Assembly (NCBI GenBank): GCA_903953985.1
Contig: CAJBLW010000086.1
Coordinates: 1 to 6,668, forward strand
Direction: 5' to 3'
DNA from: an uncultured Burkholderiales bacterium
Lineage (GTDB): Bacteria; Pseudomonadota; Gammaproteobacteria; Burkholderiales; Burkholderiaceae_C
Length of the DNA: 6,668 bases
Positions 1 to 5,316 of this stretch are shown piece by piece (position 1 is the first letter of the stretch; each line of letters starts with the position of its first letter). Under the pieces are notes generated by a model. The model worked only from the letters and a program-made list of their open reading frames with translations. It did not search any database and was not told the DNA's origin. The position numbers and the translations under genes were made by a program.

Positions 1-1091
1 CCGAAAAAGAATTCCCTGAAGGCATTCCAGCCTACGGTGCGGATGCCCTGCGTTTCACCTTCGCCGCACTGGCCAGCCTGGGCCGCAGCATCAACTTCGA
101 CTCCAAGCGCTGCGAGGGTTACCGCAACTTCTGCAACAAGCTTTGGAACGCCACCCGCTTTGTGCTGATGAACTGCGAAGGCCAAGACTGCGGCTTGAAA
201 AAGCACACCAAAGCCGAATGCCAACCCGGTGGCCCAGCGCACGGCTACATGGACTTCAGCCAAGCCGACCGCTGGATCAGCTCGCAGCTGCAGCGCGTCG
301 AAGCTGACGTGGCCAAAGGCTTTGCCGAATACCGCTTGGACAATGTGGCCAACACGATCTACGACTTTGTGTGGAACGAGTTCTGCGACTGGTACCTCGA
401 AATTGCCAAGGTGCAGATCAACACCGGCAACGACGCGCAACAACGCGCCACCCGTCGCACCCTGATCCGCACTTTAGAGACCATCATGCGCCTGGCGCAC
501 CCCATCATCCCGTTCATCACCGAAGAACTCTGGCAAAAAGTGTCGGTGGTCGCAGGTCTTCCGGGTGAGTCGGTCAGCATCGCGGCCTACCCCGTAAGCC
601 AACCCGATCGCATCGACGATGCTGCCGAGGCCCATGTCGCCAAACTCAAGAAGCTGGTGGACGCTTGCCGCAACCTGCGCGGTGAGATGAACGTCTCGCC
701 CTCCACCCGCATGCCCCTGTACGTGCTGGGCGACACCGCCTTCATGCAAGGCGTGGCGCCGGTCTTGCAGTCACTGGCCAAACTGAGCGAGGTCAAGGTG
801 TTTGACACAGAAGCAGAGTGGATCGCGGCCGCTCAAGCTGCACCCGTGGCCGTAGTGGGCGAAGCGCGACTGTGCCTGTTCATCGAAGTCGATGCCGCCG
901 CAGAAAAAATTCGACTGACCAAGGAAGCTACCCGCCTGGAAGGAGAAATCACCAAGGCCAACGCCAAGCTCGGCAACGAAGCCTTTGTGGCCAAAGCCCC
1001 TCCTGCCGTGATCGACGAAGCCAAGAAACGCGTCGCCGACTTCGGTGACACGCTCGACAAAATCCGCCAGCAACTGCAACGCCTGGGTTGA
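1..1091 (+). CDS. valS: Valine--tRNA ligase, C-terminal part (5'-truncated by the window)
   Basis: Class I aminoacyl-tRNA synthetase that charges tRNA-Val with valine in the cytoplasm. Only the last 362 codons are present. The reading frame is open from base 3 and ends at TGA 1089-1091. The visible part begins with the GADALRFTFAALAS segment, which in this family lies just after the KMSKS loop, so the Rossmann catalytic core, the editing domain and KMSKS itself lie upstream of the window. The helical anticodon-binding domain follows (for example NFCNKLWNATRFVLMN and HPIIPFITEELWQ). The last 65 or so residues, rich in Lys, Glu, Ala and Leu, are the C-terminal coiled-coil arm typical of bacterial ValRS and end in QQLQRLG. 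The ATG at 162 is internal and not a start. galU follows after 26 bp on the same strand, so the two may be co-transcribed. No frameshift is seen. Identification is firm. Confidence 0.97.
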   Translation, partial: EKEFPEGIPAYGADALRFTFAALASLGRSINFDSKRCEGYRNFCNKLWNATRFVLMNCEGQDCGLKKHTKAECQPGGPAHGYMDFSQADRWISSQLQRVEADVAKGFAEYRLDNVANTIYDFVWNEFCDWYLEIAKVQINTGNDAQQRATRRTLIRTLETIMRLAHPIIPFITEELWQKVSVVAGLPGESVSIAAYPVSQPDRIDDAAEAHVAKLKKLVDACRNLRGEMNVSPSTRMPLYVLGDTAFMQGVAPVLQSLAKLSEVKVFDTEAEWIAAAQAAPVAVVGEARLCLFIEVDAAAEKIRLTKEATRLEGEITKANAKLGNEAFVAKAPPAVIDEAKKRVADFGDTLDKIRQQLQRLG

Positions 1092-1105
1092 AGCCCTGCA
1101 TGAAC

Positions 1106-1110
1106 AAGGA
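1106..1110 (+). promoter_or_regulatory. Ribosome binding site deciding the galU start
   Basis: AAGGA lies 7 nt before ATG 1118, a good Shine-Dalgarno distance. It falls just after the alternative in-frame ATG 1100 and so argues against that start. Confidence 0.7.
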
Positions 1111-1117
1111 ATCGATC

Positions 1118-1996
1118 ATGAGCCACAACGTCATCCGCAAAGCCGTGTTTCCAGTCGCAGGCCTGGGCACCCGATTTTTACCGGCCACCAAAGCCGCCCC
1201 CAAAGAAATGCTGCCGGTGGTCGACAAGCCCCTGATCCAGTACGCGGTGGAAGAAGCCTACGCGGCGGGGGTGCGCCACATGATCTTTGTGACGGGCCGC
1301 AGCAAGCGGGCCATCGAAGACCACTTTGACACCGCTTACGAGCTCGAGAGCGAACTTGAAGCAGCACACAAAGACGAGTTGCTCGCCTTGGTTCGTTCGG
1401 TACAACCCGACGACATGGTTTGCGCTTATGTGCGGCAAAACCGCATGCTGGGCCTGGGCCACGCCGTGCTGTGCGCCGAGCCGCTGGTGGGCAACGAGCC
1501 GTTTGCGGTGCTGCTGGCCGATGACCTGATGGTCAACTCAGGCCCGTCCATCTTGTCCCAGATGGTTGAGGCTTACACCAAGCAAGGCCGCTCTGTATTG
1601 GCCGTTCAAGAAGTAGCGCTCGATCAGGTCAAGCGCTACGGCATCGTGGCCGGCGAATCCGCGGGTCGCCAACTGATACGCGTCGAGCAAATTGTGGAAA
1701 AGCCCAGCCCCGACAAAGCGCCCTCACGCATGGGCGTGGCCGGCCGTTACATCCTGACCCCTGGCATTTTTGACGAGATCCGCAACCAGCCCACGGGGGT
1801 GGGCGGCGAAATCCAGCTGACCGATGCGATTGCCCGCTTGATGCAACGCGAAGCGGTCTATGCCTTCCAGTACGAAGGCAAGCGCTACGACTGCGGCAGC
1901 AAGGAAGGCTTTTTGGAAGCCACGGTGGAGCTGGCTTTGCAGCACCCGCAAGTGGGCGCTTCTTTCCGGGAGTACCTTAAGGGGTTGAGTCTGTAA
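1118..1996 (+). CDS. galU: UTP--glucose-1-phosphate uridylyltransferase (UDP-glucose pyrophosphorylase)
   Basis: Makes UDP-glucose from UTP and glucose-1-phosphate, the cytoplasmic precursor for LPS, exopolysaccharide and galactose metabolism. The 292-residue product is close to the roughly 300 usual for bacterial GalU. The N-terminal nucleotide-binding signature AGLGTRFLPATKAAPKEMLP lies at residues 14-33. Further family motifs are LLADD (132-136), VEKPSP (193-198), GVGGEIQLTDAI (227-238) and GKRYDCGSKEGFLEA (254-268). The start ATG 1118 was chosen because AAGGA at 1106-1110 sits 7 nt upstream and because the protein then begins MSHNVIRKAVFPVAG, as in homologues. In-frame TTG 1088 and ATG 1100 are less likely; TTG 1088 would overlap the valS stop codon. 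The gene converges with the TusA-like gene, leaving only 6 bp between stop codons. No obvious terminator follows. Confidence 0.97.
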   Translation: MSHNVIRKAVFPVAGLGTRFLPATKAAPKEMLPVVDKPLIQYAVEEAYAAGVRHMIFVTGRSKRAIEDHFDTAYELESELEAAHKDELLALVRSVQPDDMVCAYVRQNRMLGLGHAVLCAEPLVGNEPFAVLLADDLMVNSGPSILSQMVEAYTKQGRSVLAVQEVALDQVKRYGIVAGESAGRQLIRVEQIVEKPSPDKAPSRMGVAGRYILTPGIFDEIRNQPTGVGGEIQLTDAIARLMQREAVYAFQYEGKRYDCGSKEGFLEATVELALQHPQVGASFREYLKGLSL

Positions 1997-2002
1997 AAAG
2001 AA

Positions 2003-2230
2003 TCAACGGCGCTTTAGGCCAAAGATAAAGCTGGTTTCGGTTTTTTCCTGCAACACCAACTCATTGCCCGTCTGGCGGGCAAAAGCTTCGAAATCTCGCC
2101 AAGCTCCAGGGTCGGTGGCAATCACCTTGAGCACTTGGCCGCTGACCATCTCATTCAAAGCCTTCTTGGCTTTCAAAATGGGCAGCGGGCAGTTCAGCCC
2201 GCTGGTGTCAATTTCCTTGTCGATGTGCAT
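2003..2230 (-). CDS. TusA/SirA/YeeD-family sulfur-carrier protein
   Basis: A 75-residue protein of the TusA-like family. These are small cytoplasmic proteins with a two-layer alpha/beta fold that carry sulfur as a persulfide on a conserved cysteine, for tRNA thiolation, molybdopterin or sulfur oxidation. The hallmark CPLP motif (C14-P-L-P17) follows the first strand, IDTSGLNCPLPILKAKKAL. The second half contains LKVIATDPGAWRDFEAF and NELVLQEKTETSFIFGLKRR, matching the family pattern with its conserved Asp-Pro turn. ATG 2230 is preferred over the adjacent ATG 2233 because AGGG at 2240-2237 is 6 nt away rather than 3. The stop codon of the upstream Nudix gene overlaps this start as TGATG, suggesting translational coupling. 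Which pathway receives the sulfur cannot be told from the sequence. Its place in a cluster headed by cysM supports a general sulfur-related role. Confidence 0.9.
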   Translation of the reverse strand: MHIDKEIDTSGLNCPLPILKAKKALNEMVSGQVLKVIATDPGAWRDFEAFARQTGNELVLQEKTETSFIFGLKRR

Positions 2231-2787
2231 CATGTGCCCTGATTCTCTTCCTGGCTCTGCGCAGCACGCTCTTCCCAAGTCATGAACTTGGGCTCGATGC
2301 CAATGGTGCGCAGCCAATCGCCCAAGGCGTAACCTGTGCCCGCGGGCCAGCAGATCAGGTCCTTGAAATCAAACATCTTGTACTCTGCCAACTCGGGCGA
2401 CAAACGCACCTCGCCCTCGGCCACCGCATGGTAGGCAATGATCACCTGGTTCATCCGCTGAAAATCGTAAGCACCGATCAGCTTGAGGGCCGTCACCTTC
2501 AGGTTGGTTTCTTCGGCGATCTCGCGGGTGACGCCTTCTTCGGGGGTTTCGCCCGCTTCCATGAAGCCGGTGATGAGCGCAAACCTACGCCCGGGCCAGG
2601 CTGCATTGCGGGCCAGCAAAATCTGGTCACCCACCTGCACAATGCCCGCCAAAACGGGCGTGGGGTTATTCCAGTGCGTGAAGTCACAAGCGGTGCAACG
2701 CAGGCGCATGGTCTCGCCCCCGTCTTCCATTTGCGAAAGCCAGGCCAGAGGGTTGGCACACATCGGACAAAAACGGTATTCAGCCAT
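2230..2787 (-). CDS. Nudix hydrolase with N-terminal zinc ribbon (NudC-like architecture)
   Basis: A 185-residue Nudix family protein that probably hydrolyses a nucleoside diphosphate derivative; the substrate is unknown. The N-terminus is a zinc ribbon with two Cys pairs, C7-x2-C10 and C31-x2-C34, as in NADH pyrophosphatase NudC. The Nudix fold starts near residue 43 (NPTPVLAGIVQVGDQILLAR). The Nudix box spans G74 to L96 with E80, R88, E89, E92 and E93 in place, so the metal-binding glutamates are intact. The usual Gly near its end is Asn95. The SQPWPFPxS sequence that marks true NudC enzymes is absent, so I do not assign nudC. The start ATG has GAGGA at 2798-2794, 6 nt upstream. The gene lies 14 bp after cysM and overlaps the TusA-like gene, consistent with one operon. 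Family assignment is secure. Confidence 0.93.
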   Translation of the reverse strand: MAEYRFCPMCANPLAWLSQMEDGGETMRLRCTACDFTHWNNPTPVLAGIVQVGDQILLARNAAWPGRRFALITGFMEAGETPEEGVTREIAEETNLKVTALKLIGAYDFQRMNQVIIAYHAVAEGEVRLSPELAEYKMFDFKDLICWPAGTGYALGDWLRTIGIEPKFMTWEERAAQSQEENQGT

Positions 2788-2793
2788 GGGGCA

Positions 2794-2798
2794 TCCTC
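2794..2798 (-). promoter_or_regulatory. Ribosome binding site of the Nudix gene
   Basis: GAGGA on the minus strand lies 6 nt before ATG 2787, within the 14-bp gap after the cysM stop codon. It supports independent ribosome entry within the cluster. Confidence 0.65.
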
Positions 2799-2801
2799 AA
2801 A

Positions 2802-3704
2802 TCAGGCGGGGAAAACGCCCGTAGACAAATAACGGTCACCGCGATCGCACACGATGAACACAATGGTGGCGTTCTGCGCCGTCTTGGCCACCTGCTGGGC
2901 GACCCAGCAAGCACCTGCCGCGGAAATACCCGCAAAAATGCCTTCACTTCGGGCCATCTGGCGGCAGGTTTCTTCGGCATCGTTTTGACTCACATACACC
3001 AGCTCATCCACATGGCTGGGATCGTAAATTTTGGGCAAGTACTCTTGCGGCCACTTGCGGATGCCCGGAATGCGCGAGCCCTCGCTGGGTTGTGCGCCCA
3101 CGATGCGGATCGCCGAGTTCTTTTCTTTCAGAAACCGCGACACACCCGTGATGGTGCCAGTGGTGCCCATGGCGCTCACGAAATGGGTCACTTTGCCGCC
3201 CGTCTGCTCCCAAATCTCGGGGCCAGTGGTTTCGTAGTGGATGCGTGGATTGTCGGCGTTGGCAAACTGGTCCAGGATGCGGCCCTTGCCTTGTGCGGCC
3301 ATGTTATCGGCCAAGTCGCGGGCGTATTCCATGCCGCCGCTTTTGGGCGTGAGGATCAACTCGGCGCCAAACGCTTTCATGGTCTGGGCGCGTTCAATCG
3401 ACAAGTCCTCGGGCATGATCAAGACCATGCGGTAGCCCTTGATGGCAGCGGCCATGGCCAGGGCGATGCCGGTATTGCCCGACGTCGCCTCGATCAGGGT
3501 GTCTCCCGGCTTGATCTCGCCGCGCTCTTCGGCCCGTCGGATCATCGACAAAGCCGGTCGGTCCTTGACCGAGCCCGCAGGGTTGTTGCCCTCGAGCTTG
3601 CCCAAAATCACGTTGCCACGGGCCGCCATGTCGGCAGCGCCCAATCGCTGCAAAGCCACCAAAGGTGTTTTGCCGATTGCATCTTCAATGGTTGGATAAA
3701 TCAT
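2802..3704 (-). CDS. cysM: Cysteine synthase B (O-acetylserine sulfhydrylase, PLP-dependent)
   Basis: Forms cysteine from O-acetylserine and sulfide in the cytoplasm; the CysM isozyme is also known to use thiosulfate. The 300-residue length matches CysM (about 300). The PLP-binding lysine is K47 in NPAGSVKDRP. The substrate-binding loop is TSGNTG (74-79). The phosphate-binding glycine loop is GTTGT (180-184). The Ser facing the PLP ring nitrogen is probably S261 in AGISAAG. The C-terminal CDRGDRYLSTGVF is characteristic of CysM rather than CysK. ATG 3704 gives the conserved MIYPTIEDAIGKTPLV start; an upstream in-frame stop lies at 3734-3732. The ribosome site is weak (GGG directly before ATG). 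It is the first gene of the cysM-Nudix-TusA cluster and is divergent from tRNA-Leu. The short space suggests its promoter may lie close to or inside the tRNA gene, but I could not place one. Confidence 0.96.
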   Translation of the reverse strand: MIYPTIEDAIGKTPLVALQRLGAADMAARGNVILGKLEGNNPAGSVKDRPALSMIRRAEERGEIKPGDTLIEATSGNTGIALAMAAAIKGYRMVLIMPEDLSIERAQTMKAFGAELILTPKSGGMEYARDLADNMAAQGKGRILDQFANADNPRIHYETTGPEIWEQTGGKVTHFVSAMGTTGTITGVSRFLKEKNSAIRIVGAQPSEGSRIPGIRKWPQEYLPKIYDPSHVDELVYVSQNDAEETCRQMARSEGIFAGISAAGACWVAQQVAKTAQNATIVFIVCDRGDRYLSTGVFPA

Positions 3705-3714
3705 CCCATTAATG

Positions 3715-3723
3715 TGCCATAAT
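3715..3723 (+). promoter_or_regulatory. Possible extended -10 promoter element of tRNA-Leu
   Basis: TGCCATAAT matches the extended -10 pattern (TGn followed by TATAAT-like CATAAT at 3718-3723) and ends 19 bp before the mature tRNA 5' end. The downstream TCGGAGC is moderately GC-rich, as in discriminators of stable-RNA promoters. The only -35-like hexamer seen, TTGGAT at 3692-3697, has an over-long 20-bp spacer, so the call rests on the -10 element alone. Confidence 0.4.
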
Positions 3724-3742
3724 TCGGAGCTTCACAAATACC

Positions 3743-3827
3743 GCCCGGGTGGTGAAATTGGTAGACTCAGGGGACTCAAAATCCCCCGCCGCAAGGCGTG
3801 CCGGTTCGAGTCCGGCCCCGGGCACCA
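3743..3827 (+). tRNA. tRNA-Leu, anticodon CAA (reads UUG)
   Basis: An 85-nt class II tRNA with encoded CCA. The acceptor arms GCCCGGG (3743-3749) and CCCGGGC (3817-3823) pair perfectly, followed by discriminator A3824 and CCA 3825-3827. The anticodon stem GGGGA (3770-3774) pairs with TCCCC (3782-3786). The loop CTCAAAA puts CAA at 3777-3779. The long variable arm CGCCGCAAGGCG is typical of tRNA-Leu. The T stem GCCGG/CCGGC (3800-3804 and 3812-3816) encloses TTCGAGT. The gene stands alone, divergent from cysM, and is followed by a strong terminator after 8 bp. Confidence 0.97.
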
Positions 3828-3832
3828 AAATC

Positions 3833-3867
3833 AAAGCCGCAAGTTCACTTGAACTTGCGGCTTTTTT
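3833..3867 (+). terminator. Rho-independent terminator after tRNA-Leu, possibly bidirectional
   Basis: A perfect 11-bp stem, GCCGCAAGTTC (3836-3846) with its complement (3851-3861), encloses a 4-nt loop. On the plus strand it is followed by a run of six T (3862-3867). On the minus strand the hairpin is followed by TTTGATTTT (3835-3827), a weaker T-rich tract. The same hairpin could therefore also end transcripts from the hslR side, whose stop codon is 30 bp away. Confidence 0.92.
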
Positions 3868-3896
3868 CTTGTCTATGACCTTTGCTCGGGACCGAA

Positions 3897-4298
3897 TCAA
3901 TCGATCCCCGCACTCCAACGGTCGTTCCAATTGCGCTCAATCTGCCGGCGGTCGCGTTTGGTGGGGCGGCCTTGCTCGATGCTCAGCGCCGGCTCGCGAC
4001 CCAAGCGGTGCTGCTCGGCGGCTTTAATGCGGGCCTCCATACTTTCGGGTGTTTCTTCGTACAGCAATTGCGCCACGGGTGCCGGGCCACGCACACCGCT
4101 CACGCCCAAGACCCTCACCGTGCGCTCCACCACGCCTTGGCGCAGGCGCACCGTGTCGCCCGCCTTGACTTCGCGGGAAGCCTTGGCATCTTGCCCATTG
4201 ACCTGCACGCGGTTCTTGCCGATTTCTTCGCTGGCGATGCTGCGGGTCTTGAAAAAACGTGCGGCCCACAGCCATTTGTCGATGCGCAAGGAATTCAT
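3897..4298 (-). CDS. hslR: Ribosome-associated heat shock protein Hsp15, S4 RNA-binding domain protein
   Basis: Hsp15 binds 50S subunits that carry a nascent chain after abortive dissociation and helps recycle them. The 133-residue length equals that of E. coli HslR. The S4 domain occupies about residues 5-65 and starts with the family signature LRIDKWLWAARFFKTRS. It continues with the RVQVNGQ strand and the basic KASREVKAGDTVRLR stretch expected to contact rRNA. The C-terminus is basic, with GRPTKRDRRQIERNW (110-124), as in other Hsp15 proteins. The start ATG 4298 has GGAG at 4310-4307, 8 nt upstream. It lies 20 bp after the SDR gene on the same strand, so both are probably on one transcript that may end at the hairpin near 3850. 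No heat-shock promoter was seen immediately upstream. Confidence 0.93.
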   Translation of the reverse strand: MNSLRIDKWLWAARFFKTRSIASEEIGKNRVQVNGQDAKASREVKAGDTVRLRQGVVERTVRVLGVSGVRGPAPVAQLLYEETPESMEARIKAAEQHRLGREPALSIEQGRPTKRDRRQIERNWNDRWSAGID

Positions 4299-4318
4299 CG
4301 CAGAGGCTCCAGAAAAAA

Positions 4319-5269
4319 TCAGATCAACTGGCCTTGTGGACTCAGGCCATCGCGCACATGCGGGTATCGCAGCTTGAGCCGCAGTTCCTGTTTCATGCGT
4401 GTGTTGTCCAGTCGCCGAGACTCGCTCATGAAACTCAGCAGCATCAAGGGCAAGGTTGAGCTGGCTTGATCACGCTGAATGCGAGGCGGTTTGGGCAGAC
4501 CGAACAAGCCGGCGGCCAAATCAAAATAATCGCCCATTTTCAGATCGGTGTCGTCCGTGACGTTGACCACACGCTGGGGTTTACCGCGCCACAGCGCTGC
4601 CGCACAAGCGCGCGCCAGGTCGTTGGCGTGGATGTGGTTGGTGTACACATCGTCTTTAGCAGCCAGGACTGGCGTACCTTTGAGCAAGCGTTCACGGGGC
4701 GTGCCGCCTTCTCGATCGGCCGCATAGATACCAGGAATGCGCAACACGCTCACCCGCACACCGCTGCTTCCCAAAAACCGCATCAGGTTTTCCGCATCCA
4801 CACGGCGCTGAGCGCGTGGGGTGTGGGGATTCACAGCCCGGGTTTCGTCCACACGCTGCCCGCCGCAGTCACCGTAAACGCCCGTGGTTGAACCGTACAC
4901 AAGCGCCAGCGGGGGCGTGCGCAAACGCAAAGCGCGCACCAGCACCAAGCTGCGCGGATCACGATCGGACGCGCCCGCACGGTCGGTCGGCGGTGGTGCC
5001 AGGTGAATCACGCGGTGGGCGATGCCCGACAAGCGTTGAATGCTCACGGGATCGTCCAGATCGCCCAGCAAAGGCGTGATGCCGCAAGCGCGCAGCAAAC
5101 GCACGCGATCAGGCGAAGAAGTCAGCGCCATCAGGCGAACGCGTTGGCTTTGCGGTGCCCCCAGCTGGCCCGCCGTGCGCAGCCCCACATCGCCACAGCC
5201 CACGATCAAAACACGTTGGCGACGAAAGCGGGCAGGCAGCGCGCCCAAGGGGGTTTGGTTTGAAGGCAA
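4319..5269 (-). CDS. NAD(P)-binding SDR / NAD-dependent epimerase-like protein (YeeZ-like, atypical SDR)
   Basis: A 316-residue Rossmann-fold protein of the extended or atypical short-chain dehydrogenase group; the substrate is unknown. The dinucleotide-binding motif is GCGDVG (24-29) after the strand RVLIVG. A second conserved block is LVYGSTTGVYGD (123-134), which carries the SDR active-site Ser/Thr region. RIPGIY (177-182) and HIHANDLA (212-219) match epimerase family positions. Where a classical SDR has Tyr-x3-Lys, this protein reads TPRAQRRVDAE (150-160), so the catalytic Tyr-Lys pair appears to be missing, as I recall for YeeZ-like members. The start is uncertain: no ATG is available, and TTG 5269 is the first plausible codon upstream of the Rossmann motif (in-frame stop at 5302-5300), with only a weak GGAA 9 nt before it. 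TTG 5248 is an alternative. Followed by hslR after 20 bp. Confidence 0.85.
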   Translation of the reverse strand: MPSNQTPLGALPARFRRQRVLIVGCGDVGLRTAGQLGAPQSQRVRLMALTSSPDRVRLLRACGITPLLGDLDDPVSIQRLSGIAHRVIHLAPPPTDRAGASDRDPRSLVLVRALRLRTPPLALVYGSTTGVYGDCGGQRVDETRAVNPHTPRAQRRVDAENLMRFLGSSGVRVSVLRIPGIYAADREGGTPRERLLKGTPVLAAKDDVYTNHIHANDLARACAAALWRGKPQRVVNVTDDTDLKMGDYFDLAAGLFGLPKPPRIQRDQASSTLPLMLLSFMSESRRLDNTRMKQELRLKLRYPHVRDGLSPQGQLI

Positions 5270-5316
5270 AATCAGAGGTTCCGGGTCGATTGCAACCCCT
5301 CAAGGATACCCAAAAG
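5270..5316. other. Short divergent intergenic region between the SDR and ferredoxin-reductase genes
   Basis: Only 47 bp separate the two divergent start codons. It holds AAGGA (5302-5306), 10 nt before ATG 5317, as the plus-strand ribosome site. I could not identify convincing -35/-10 elements for either direction. The promoters probably overlap the opposing coding ends. Confidence 0.5.

Noticed and set aside
1997..2060. Possible terminator between galU and the TusA-like gene, suggested by the T-run near 2040-2046
   Set aside because: No stable GC-rich stem precedes the T-run, and it lies within the TusA-like coding region.
2985..3722. Plus-strand open frame of 245 codons antisense to cysM
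   Set aside because: Mirror frame of a well-conserved GC-rich gene. The protein is rich in His, Gly and Ala with no recognisable domain, and there is no ribosome site.
3709..3930. Minus-strand open frame of 73 codons across tRNA-Leu
   Set aside because: It includes GAGLEPARLAAGDFESP, a peptide that arises when the antisense of a tRNA-Leu gene is translated; it also reads through the terminator.
3749..4027. Plus-strand open frame of 92 codons starting within tRNA-Leu
   Set aside because: It begins inside the tRNA sequence and runs through the terminator into antisense of hslR; an artefact.
3882..4469. Plus-strand open frame of 195 codons
   Set aside because: Antisense to hslR and the end of the SDR gene; no domain recognisable and both opposing genes are secure.
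5155..5316. 54-codon N-terminal extension of the ferredoxin reductase
   Set aside because: It is antisense to the SDR start and low-complexity in look. ATG 5317 with AAGGA upstream gives the expected ferredoxin-domain start.
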